Shown here in pieces: positions 12,901 through 24,500 of a stretch of 64,000 nt of DNA. Below the pieces are notes generated by a model that had not been told where the DNA came from, did not search any database, and was given only the letters and a program-made list of their open reading frames with translations. The DNA lies in NCBI GenBank assembly GCA_031763025.1, contig JASSKH010000012.1, positions 2,480,001-2,544,000 of the forward strand. Reading direction: 5' to 3'. Source of the DNA: Macrocystis pyrifera. Taxonomy: Eukaryota; Sar; Phaeophyceae; Laminariales; Laminariaceae. The position numbers and the translations under genes are program-made. Positions within the stretch are counted from its first letter, which is position 1. The number at the start of each line of letters is the position of its first letter.

Positions 12901-15900
12901 AAGATGTGAAGGCTTGCATTGCGTACCAGGTACTTGGTTAAGTCCATGGCCCAGAATGCCGAAGCGACAGGAGTTAGAGGACTATACTACTGTAAGTATC
13001 TCGTGACCATGAGGCGGTATCATGTAAGGGACACAACCTGGTATTCCCTAGGTTTACCTACGGTTTCCTGAATCAGAACTTCGAATCCTGTCTGCCTGCC
13101 TGACTCCCCTCAGGAGAAACTCAAATATTCGCGAAGTCCGGTCCCAAACCGCTCCCGACGTTGACGTGTATGATATTGCGTTTTCGTTATGTCTTGTGTC
13201 TGGTGCGAGCACCTCTGGTGTTTTTTATGTGGTCGCTTTTTGGTGTTTTCCTTATATTGTATTTTCGTATGATACAAGCAATACCTGGGTATACTTTTAA
13301 TGTTTTCCGACGACGAATTTCGTTTTATCATATTTTCGTGTTGTACCTGGCATGTGAACCGTTTTCAATGTTTGCTTTTTCATGCAACTCTGTCCCTAAA
13401 TACAAGCACTGGTTGTATTTCAATATTTAATCCAAACGATCCTCATGTATATCCCAGGACATTGGTAGATTGGTAGTGGTAGGTTTCTGTAACAGGTGTT
13501 TTTTGGGATGTATTGCTCTCTTATCATGCGTAACCAGCTGTGATGCGATGCTGCTACGATGTCGCCCGCAGGAGTGTTCGAGTGCGCCAACCGCGGACAT
13601 CGACCAGTGCGGATACCATCGTCTAGGGTAGGCGATGGCGTGTGCGACTGCTGCGATGGGAGCGATGAGCCGGCAGGGCTGTGCACGGCCACTTGCGGGG
13701 AGGCCTCGGAAGCATGGATGATGCGGCTGGCCGACAGGTGGGCGGTTGCACTCGATCGCTCGTTCAGGGCGTGTCTTGACCTTAATCCCCTTCGGACTGT
13801 ACTTCCATTATTGGGACACAACTCTTGGAAATTGAGTCACGTTTGCCTTGGAATCGGAGTCATATTTGTCTTGGAATTGAGGTAATATTTGTCTTGGAAT
13901 TGGAGTCATGTTTGTCTTGGAATTGGAGTCATGTTTGTCCTGGAATTGGAGTCATGCTTGTCTTGGGATTGGAGTAATATGGGATCGGAGTCATGTTTGT
14001 CTTGGAATCGGAGTCATACTTGTCTTGAAATTGGAGTCATATTTGGCTTGGAATTGGAGTCGTATTAGTCTTGGAATTGGAGTCATATTTGGTTGGTGTA
14101 CAGTGCTGTACTAAAACAATCCACGATCATTGGAACGGTTTGGAATGGAACATTAGATTTCGCCTGGTGAATACAGCAGTAGTGCTGATTGGGTGTAAAT
14201 CATTTTCAGTAGGTAAATTGATAGATTCCAAGCGTTCCTGCATGTACTTGCACCGTCTGTTTTTTTTGGCTGGAAGAGGAAGCACATTGTCTGGTTAGAT
14301 TGGTTGATCTTGCGACGACTCAACCGATCCATGTTTGATTGAGGTGCTGTGTATGTATCGTAGAGCTTGGCCCAGCTTCATGAAAATGATTGAAACTTAC
14401 CCTAACCCCGACCCCCCCAGAAATTTCATGTAGTGAGGCGTTTTTGTGAACTATCAACCTTTTTTGGTTCATGGCTCTAACCCTGACCCCGACCGCCTTG
14501 GGAAGTTTCATCTAATGAGGCGTTTTTGCGGACTGCCAACCTTGTTTGTTTGATCTGGAGGGCTATGACGCGTGCTTGCCCAATAGGAGCAGCACCTTAT
14601 TATTCTCAGGCTTGACAATCGCATGGGCTATGATAGGCGTTTATAACGAACGAAGAATAATGTGCAACACCCAGTGATAGATAGGGCTGTGACATACCTG
14701 GTAGGGTTTATCCTTGGCTGAGGAGTGTGTTGATACTCACTCAGAAAATATTTCGCCGGCGCGTCCTGTATAGACCACAACTATTTTGTCAAAACTGGGC
14801 CCAAGTCGAAAACAGTGTACACTCCTCGGACAGATCATGTACAGATAGATCATCTATCTACAGATTATCTTGATGATCTAGTTCCCCACCTGTCGTTGCG
14901 AGAGGTTGTGCAGGATCTATCTTCATGGTACAGGTCCAACCAATGGAAACATGTGCTAGATCATGCTGATTGTACGGCTCCCGCCCGGCGACATGAGCTA
15001 CATCATACAGATCAAGAATATATCTATCTATCTGACCCGAAAGATCTCCATGGTGAAATGGGGATCGACTAGCTGTCCGACGCGTGAAACGCTTGTGCTT
15101 CATTGTACTCTGGGAATAAACCGTAACCGCTGCAGTAGCAAGGGTTTCTATGTCATGCGTACCTGGTACCATGGTGGGCATTTATTTCATAGCGAATTCG
15201 TTACGTCCCGAAAAATGTGAGATTTGGTAGACCGCTGGAAAACCTGTGCAGCCCGAATTTAGAGCAGTGGCACGCGCGATCGAAGTGTGTATCACACACA
15301 GCCTGCAAATATGAGGTTCGCGGAGGTTTTCGATCCCACTGCTGAGGCGTTTTTGTTTTGTTTTTTTTTCTCCAGTGTATAATGCATTACGGCAGTGAAT
15401 CCCTCTATTCATTCACATGGTGCCGGTTTGTGCCAGCCAGCAATACCGGCGATATACGAAGCAGCAAAACTAGTCACTCCGCACGCTTCCACACCGGTTA
15501 GTCCCGTGTGTTGAGCGATTTCAGAGGCGCTTACTCATTTAGCGGGTGGCCGGCACTATTGTCACTATTGTCACTGCTGTGCTGTGCTGTGCTGTACTCA
15601 AACGGCGGCGCTACTAAAGAGGGACCACTAGGGTAGTATTATAATGGGCGGACTCTTGAGCTGACTGCTCTGTACTATTACGGGGGGGGGACCATAGTGA
15701 ATAGGACCACATTTTTTTCGTAAAAATAGGGAAATATATAGGTTTTTGTGTGTATCGTAGGTGCTATTTACTATGGTCCTCTGTATTAGCGACGAACGCC
15801 TGTTTCGCTGTGATAATACGCTCAGCGCTACCGTGGTACTCGAGGTGCAACATGCAGAGCTTGCACACACCGGACATAGTCAGATAACTCAGATAGATTA

Positions 15901-18900
15901 GATCAGATCAGATCCCCAGATCAAAATCTAGATATTTCGGGGCAGATCAGTTCCTGATCCCGAGTGCAAGATTTAGGTGTTTTTTTGGGGGGGGGGTGGG
16001 ATCTGTACGACACAGCTCTTGCGCACATGTTTCGGTGGGTGAAATCTGTAAGACACGGCTATTGCACAACATATGGTAACGGAAGCTCGACAAAGGATCT
16101 GTAGATGATCTAGATGATGATATGTCCGATCTATATTGATTGCATGATCTGTGTGATCTGTATGGTCTGTATGACAAGAGCTGTCTTGGGAACACGTTTG
16201 GCGGGAGAGATCCGTATGACACGGCTATTGCACAGCATCTGATCACGGTAAATCACTACATGGATCTGTAGATGAACTAGATCGCGATCTGTTCGATATG
16301 TTCCAGGGTTGTCAAGGCCGAGAAAGGGGAGGCTCGTCGGGAGGAGTACGCACTGGAGGCCTCCAAGGCTGCCGAGGAGAGGGTGGGGGCGATCGAGGAG
16401 ACAAGACGGGCAGCAGAGGGGGCGAGGTGAGCGAGAGCCCTCGCTTATGTTTGAAAAATCTATAGAAAGCGTCAGCTGTGAGCTTAGATCGAATTTTTGG
16501 CTCGAACCTCGTCCTTGCAAACTGCGTGTATCTGGTTCTACATACAGTAGTAGGCGTGTTTTGATCGGGTGCCGCTGTGAACGGAAATATTAGGAGCGTT
16601 TAGTGTTGATATTTATGACTTAACGATGCTCATATTTCCGTCCAAGAGTGGTTTGTTTAGTATAACTAGGGGCACGAGTGGGCTGACTATAAGTCGCCGA
16701 CTAGTTGTTAGTTGGCAAACGTTTTGCGGCTAGTTGCGCGCGGTAATTTTTTGCGGAGTTCTGTGTGTCTCCGTGTCCGGCTGACGCGCTCGTGGCTCAA
16801 CCGAGGGCGTATGACACAACGAAAAAAGAAGAGAAATACGATCAACACTCCTTCCCAATGTCTGAATGAGGTACACACGAGAATAGTGAGATTTCTGCGC
16901 GAAATAAAAATGCGACATGAAAAACTGAAGTTTTTTTTGTACGTGGTTTTAGTGTACCCCTACTGTCTGGGACTAAAATGAGAGAGAAGATGGTGTGTCG
17001 TTTTTTTTTTTTTTCCCGAATACCCGTTTTGCTCAACCGATCTTTTTTTTTTTGGTCAACACGAAGCCAGTTACCGTAAAGAGCGATGAGTTTTGCACAG
17101 AGGGATGCAGTCGTTTTTTCAGCTCTCGATTTTTTCAAAACGGGGAGGTTGCCAATACCGGGACAACAAGGTCTTTTCGGAAAATATCTGGCCGAGAATC
17201 CTTTCGAAAATATGTTTTCGGTTTTTTAGCAGCCCTTCAGAGAAAACAAGCGCTGAAAAAAACGATCGCACCCTCTGTGCGAGCTCCAACGCTCTTTACG
17301 GTATTCGGCTTGCTCGGCCGTCGAGTCCAGTCAAAGGCATGCCTTGCTCAGAGCCCCAGTGTTTGACGTGTCGGTGCGTTGATGGGCTTCTGTGCGGCAG
17401 GGCCAAGCTGGCTGATGCAAAGGAGGCGTTAAGGGTGCTCGAGGAGGAGGAGGCACGGCAGAAGGACGCCAAACTCGACGAGGTACGACGTGGAATTGTT
17501 CACGCCTCGGACAGATGAGATGATGGCCTATCTATCTATCTATCTATCTACCTACAGATAGATAGATCATCTAGATGATGCTAGTTCCTCACCTACCGTT
17601 GTGAGAGGTTGTACAGGATCTTCCTTAGTAGGGCAAATCCAACCGGGGAAGTATGTCCTGTCACGGGTGTCCATAGTAAATAGGACCAAATATTGTTAGT
17701 AAAAATAGGGAAATATATAGGTTTTTATGCATACGATAGGTCTTATTAACTATGGACCCCCCCGTAGTAGATAGTTTATTAATAGATAACGTGGCTCCCA
17801 CCCGGCAACATGAGCCAAATTGTAGATTGTATGTGCGAACCGAGGATATATCCTTCAAGACGTTCTGCTGTAGAATCATCGAAAGGGAATCGATTATCCG
17901 GATGAGATGTTGAATTTTTTTGTTTCATTTTGTTTTCCCTCTCGGTGCCCTCTGTCGTGTGTTGCAAGCGTGCAAGGCATGCTGCATCTGACAACATACG
18001 ACACATACGACACATACGACACATTCGACACATTCGACACGTGCGTACGACTATTATTTTATCCCACTTTTTTTGTCGTGGTTTGTGTACGCCTCGCTTC
18101 GGTTATTGTGCGTAGTTTGTATTTTATGGGTATTGTACATGTTTGCTTCATTTTTTTCCTGGGTATTTTCCCACCCCAGGATTATTGAAGGGGGGGGAGG
18201 GGGGGGGGGGGGGGGACGCGGGGAGGGAAGGGGAGGGGAGCGGGGGAGAGGGAAGGGGGGGTGGGGGAGAGGAGGGGAGGGGGAGGGCGATGACGAATGG
18301 AACTTATTGGGGTTTTACACCGCCGACGAAACTGATCTAGCCTACGGTAGTAAGCAGGGCTGTGAGTTGGCTGGCCGTGAGTTGGCGACTAGTACTCAGT
18401 GGACTAGGTGTCACAGTTGGTTGCGTGAGGTTGTTTGCGGTTTCTGTATCCCACCGGCTCGAAATGCGTTTTTTTTTTTTGTCGGTACTTGATGAAGAAA
18501 TCAGTCTGTTGGCTTACTTGGCCATGCACCCACGGCAATGATTAAGCCGTGATTTCCGGCCAACTCGCGGTCCTATTAATAGTAATAGTAATATTACACA
18601 CCTCTGACAGATCATGTACAGATAGATCATGTAGATCATCTAGTTCCTCACCTGCCGTTGTGAGGCTGTGCAGGAGCTGTAGGAGCTGTCTATGGTACAG
18701 ATACAACCCAGAAAACGCGTGATATAGCATGCAGACTACCGTACGACTCTCACCCCGTCATCATCACGTATAGTCCATACAGATCAGGCATAAATATACC
18801 TACCTTAGAGTATGTAGAAAATAGAAGCAGGAATCAATGATCTGTAGATGATCTGTAGGTGATCTGTGAGATGATCTGTGAGATGATCTGTGAGATGATC

Positions 18901-21320
18901 TGTCCGAGGTGTGTCGCAGTGTTTCCTTGTTCTCACACTCCCGCGTCCGCATGGTGACAGGCGAAAAACGGCATTCGCGAGAGGACGGGAAGCGCCCTCG
19001 ACCCCGAGCGGCTGGCAGCTCTAGCCGTCGCCGTGGCCTCCTCGGAGCAGCCGTCGGTCACGCTAGGTAACGCGTGCCAATCGTTGTTAGACGGGATGGA
19101 CGTCAGCGACGTGCTCAACGGTCTCCTGGACACCGGCAAGGACCGCAAGAAGGGCGCCAAGGGAAGCAGAGGGTGAGCTGTCAGAACAAACTCATGTGTC
19201 AGTTCGTTCGCAGATTGTACGGGCCCCCCACCAAGCAGCATGAGCTTAGATCATACAAGATCGGCAGTAGATCTGCTCTGAAAAAAATAGCATCACGAAG
19301 TGGGGATCTGATCTATAACTGATCTATGTAATATGTGTGATATGTCCGGTGTGTGGACCTTTGTCTTTGTTGACCTCGCGCCCGACCCTACGTGAAACGG
19401 AGCGATAGGATCGAAACGTTCTCAGATCAGCAAACTATTACTGTAGGGTACTGGTATTTGCTTCGAGCCTACCGGGTATGCGCTTGCTGCACAAGCGGTG
19501 GGCCCAACTATAGTAAGCCTCACCCGACTTTCCCTATCGCCCAAACTCTCGGGCTGCAGCAGGTCCCCAACCGAGTCTCACCACAGTTTTCACTCCTTTT
19601 TATAACATTATGAAATACGTCAGCTGTGAGTTCGACTGATTAAATAGTCTGATACTCAACTTTGCAAGCTGCGTAATACGTCTCTTCTATACCCCATTTT
19701 TACTGAAGTTTACAAGTTGTATGATAAGCCGTTCGTGCGTTTGAAAACATGCCCATCCAAGAGTGTGCGAAAGCAAAAGAAACAGAGGCATCACTTGACC
19801 CGACCCGATCCGACCCGCGAGATTTGAAAACCTCTCGACTCAACCCGACCCGACCCGCCCGACCCGACCCGTGATATTTTGAACAGCTCCTGACCCAACC
19901 CGCGGGTCGGGTCGTGATCCGCCAACAGCCCTGAATTTTTGCACACATCGGCGAGATGATGAGTATGATCCCAAGGCCTCATTTTCCGTTCTCATTAACT
20001 CCTTTGCTTCGCTTTCTTGCAAGTCGCCTGGACAAGAAAAGTCCTCAGGAGGAAGAGGAGGATTATCTGGAGGCTGGGTTCGAGGATGACATCGACATCG
20101 AAGACATGCGAGAGCATGACCACTACGATGATTTGCACGTGAGTGATGGTGGACTTGGGCTGACTGCGCCGCGGAGTCTCTCAGTGTCACGTTACGCTTG
20201 TGTGCGTCTCGATCCGTGCTGTGTGTGATGTTCCTTGCGTTTTTCTTATGTGGCATTGCGAGGGCGGTGAGTTGGCTGCTGATTGTAAGTCGCCGACTGG
20301 TTGTGAGTTGACTAGGAATTGAAGCTAGTTGACTATAAGTCACCGACTATTAATAGTTAATACCTGGTAGTGGGCTAGATATCAGAGTAAGTCGGCTCAC
20401 TATAAGTTGCCGACTGGTTATTAGTTCGCCAGGTATTACAGTGAGTTGGGTGATTGCCAGTCGCCGACTAGTTACTGGTTGGCTAGGTATTACAGTGAGT
20501 TGGCTGACTAGAGGTCGCCGACTAGTTCTTAGTTGGATAGGTATTGCAGTCGGTAGTAGTTGCGTGCGATAATTCGCGGAGTTCTGCGGTGATTTGCGGC
20601 GTTCTGCTTGTCTGTATCTGACTATTAGTGCTGAAGAACGAGTTTGTGGTTCGACGTGTGTTTCTTCGTGTTCAAATACTCAAGTCGTATACTCGAAAAT
20701 ATACTGGTATAGACTAAGGTGCAAATAAGCTGTGGCTGGACGGTCGCTTGCTGAGCTTTTCGCTGGATAGTCGCAAGGTATTCGCTGGGTAAATGAGCTC
20801 TTCCCGGAGTGTTGGCGGGTTTTCGCAGGCAACAACGTCCGCGCCTTCCTTCGCTAGCTCTCTTGGCCACAAAAAAACGTATAAGGCGATGTGGTGATTA
20901 GGTGATAGTCCACCACTCTGTCGGTAAATAAAGGCACCACTTGTAGTATTTTTTCATATACTAACGGTCCTTTCATTTAGGGTATGTATTCTATTACGGG
21001 GGTCCATAGCCGGCGTCCCCGGTGGCTTGGTAGGTGGTCCGCGAGCCTATCAAGATCAATTTCGTGAGTTCGAGTCTCACCGAGTGCATGCTCATAGGGA
21101 CTTTTTCTTGCATAAAATTGATTAGCGGAAAGCGCGAGAGCGTGAGTTAGCTGTACATTCGATGAAAATCGACGAGCAGTGGGAATGCTGAACCCTATGC
21201 GCGATAAAAAATAAAGGCACGTACCGGGGGGGAGAAGGGACGACACCTGTGACCACGGCTTGTCCAGAAGATCGTCGAGGGTAAAACCTCCTACGAGTGG
21301 GCTGGAAAGTAAAAGTGATG

Positions 21321-21357
<37 letters not shown>

Positions 21358-21506
21358 GTTAATAGGACCTATGGTGTACATAAAAATCTATATATTTACC
21401 TATTTTTACCAACAATATCTGGTCCTATTTACTATGGTCCCCCGTAATAACGCTTACTATATTCAGGGTGGGAGGGCCTTCGCCCTGATGCCACACGCTA
21501 CCCAAA

Positions 21507-21542
<36 letters not shown>

Positions 21543-24500
21543 CGCACCTGCCTGGTCGGTGAAAACCCGACGTGGTCCGTCCCGGCATTGTAGGGATGCG
21601 AGGGTCTATGGTCAAACGACTACGGCCATGCGTGATATCGAGTACACCCCCTCCCCCCACGCTAGTCTACAGATGAGTAGAAACGGTGCTTCGTCTCGGA
21701 AGGGACGCGTGGTCAATGGTCACATGACTTAGGGTAAGCAACGAATGAGTACGCTCCCCCCCCCCGGCTAATGTAGCAGCCCGCTCCCCCTGCTCTCGCA
21801 ATTGTGGTACCAGCTCGACGATGACTATGGTTTCGGCGGCGACGGTTACGGAGGGTATGGGTACGACGAACTCTACGACGACTTTCCTCTTGACGATGAA
21901 ATAACAGAATCCGCCCCCGTTTTGGAAACCCGGGAAGGCGGGGACAGCGGTGACCCTGTACCCCAGCTTAAGACGGAAGACCCCATCGACAAGGAGGGAG
22001 GGGGGGGCGGTGACGGCGAGGATGTTAGGGAAGAGGGAGATGGTGGGGAGAAGCTTGGACGGGTTGAGGAGGAGGAAATAAAAAAGGACACGCCTTTCAA
22101 GGTGTGTGTGCGATATACAAGGTATCGTTTGCTTTTTCCTCCCCTCACCCTCGCTGTCGCATGTGTGCCCTGAATCGCAACCTTTCGCGTATCGAACAGA
22201 TTGTCTCGCAGGCCACCCCCACTTCCTGCTCTGTGTGATCTGTATGATCTGTATGATCCAGCTCAAGCTGCCGAGTGGGAGCCGTATGCTCTCTGCATGG
22301 TATTGCACAGGTCTTCATGGTTGGGTCTGTACTGTACAGATAGATACTGTAGAATCTGCACAACCTCTCATAACGGCAGCTTAGGATCTAGATTATCCAG
22401 GTGATCTATCTGTAGATGATCTATCTCTGTCCGACGTGTGCAACATTGGAGTTAAAAATAACTTCACGCAAGAGGACTGATCGTATCGCGTAGTGGTATT
22501 GTGTATACCAGGTGGTATATGTTTAGGCACCCAGGAGGCAGTTACGTCGTGTACCCATTGCTTTCTCTGGGAATGGCCACTCCAGAAAATAATTCAATTC
22601 ATTGGACGCTTGTCATTCGTATGCCAAGAATGTTCGCCTCACTACTTGTAGTGGTTCTTTAGTAGGATGCGAGCAGCTCGCCCTTCATGCGACTCGACGA
22701 ACACCTCACGGCGCTTCGCGCTTGGTGCAAGCAACGACTACCTGTTCAGTTACAAACCCGACATGCTCCTTGCCGGCATTGCTGGGATGCGAATGTCTAT
22801 GGACATACGACTACGGCCATGCATGATAATGAGTATGCCCCGTATACGCCCCCCACCCCTGCTGTTGTATGTATGCCTTGCCTTGTGGGATGAACATCAC
22901 TTTGTAGTCCATCCCCCCTAATCAAGCAATGCCTTCCTGGTCAGTTGAAACCCCGACTTGCTCCGTCCCGGCATTATAGGTATGCGAATCTATGGTCATA
23001 CTACTACGGCCATCCCTTACAATGAATATACCTCTGCTATAGCATTAGCGCCCTGAATCGCTGCCTTGTGGAGTCATCGTCACCTAATAACTGTGCCCCC
23101 AATTTTCCCCTCTGTGACTTGACTTGCAGCCTCCCCACCGGTTCAAGAACTTCAAGTACGAGTTGCCGGCAGCAGTAGACGGCAGGAAGAAGGTCGAGGA
23201 CCTCGGCGATGATGTCAAGACCCACGACAGGAAGATCAAGGTGATGCGAAACAAGCGATCCTTGCTACGGTACGACGAGGTACCGCCTGTGAAATAGTTG
23301 AGGAGCTCCGTCCCTCCACCGACAGACGATCCGCAGCTGTCGGCAGCAGCCCGCGAAGCACCGTGTGGCCGTTGTTCTCTGGTAGTGGCTGAGAGGCGTG
23401 AAAATAAAAAAATCAACGGCGGTGAGATCGAGGATGTCGTCGAAAGCCGTCTTTGCAAGCTGTGTGTGGTACTATATTAATAGTGGCATTTCGATCGCGG
23501 GTGCTACGTACGGGTTTTGTATGGCGTCACCGTTTATTTTTGACGACGAGCCGATGAGAAGCAGATGAGGGAGACAAAATCTGGGGGTGCAGGATTCAAG
23601 GGTATACGTACAGATCCAACCCAGGAAACGCGTGCTGCTGTACAATAGATCATACAGATCATTAATATATCTGTCTTGAAAGATCTAGATCATGAACTGT
23701 GCGAAATGTTTATGGTCTGTCCGAGGTGTGTGTGTGTGCGTGTGTGTGTGTGTGTTTTTTCCAAACTATAATCAAGTGCAAAACCTCTATACTACCGCAG
23801 CAAAGCTGTACGAAACCAGTACCGACTCGCCAACAAGAACCAAGTGATCTGAGCAAAAAAAATTGAACGAACCCTTGGCAAGGTATCGGACATGTCACGA
23901 TCTATCTGTAGATCTATCTGCAGATCATCTACAGCCACGGTAGAGATCTCTAACCTGCCGTTCTGACGTGCTGTGTAGGAAGTTCCTATTTTATACAAGT
24001 AGCACAAATCTAACCCAGGAAACTTTTTTGTCCTAGACTAGGTCAAGCAGATTATTTATGACCCCCACTCAGCAACGTGAGCCAGATAGAAACTATTAAT
24101 ACAGTGGTACATACCATCTACAGTAGATGATGAAGCGGGGAATCGACGCTCTGTCTGAGGCGTGAAACCTTGCTGTGACAACCAAATCTTGGGCGACCTT
24201 AAGCGTCCTGTACCAGTGTTGCGTTCGCCGCTTCCATATGTAGCTCGTTTTTTTTTTTTTTCATACTAATTTCTTAGCGTCCCCCGAAGCGGTGACCCCT
24301 TGTGTTTTATTTGGTTGAAGTATTCATAGTCTAGTGGACCACTGTACCGCTCTGAATGGTTATATTAAGCCCCGGTAAAAGTCTGAAGTCAGTATCAAAT
24401 GGGTTATATTATATTCACCGCCGTTTGAGAGGGGTCACGTCTGTGCCGTTGCCGCGGTATTGGTGTTGGTGTTGGTTTGTTGTCGTAATATCATATTTTC

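Noticed and set aside
13828-14097. CRISPR-like regular repeats
   Set aside because: The 23-bp units are head to tail without spacers, in a eukaryotic intron. It is a minisatellite.
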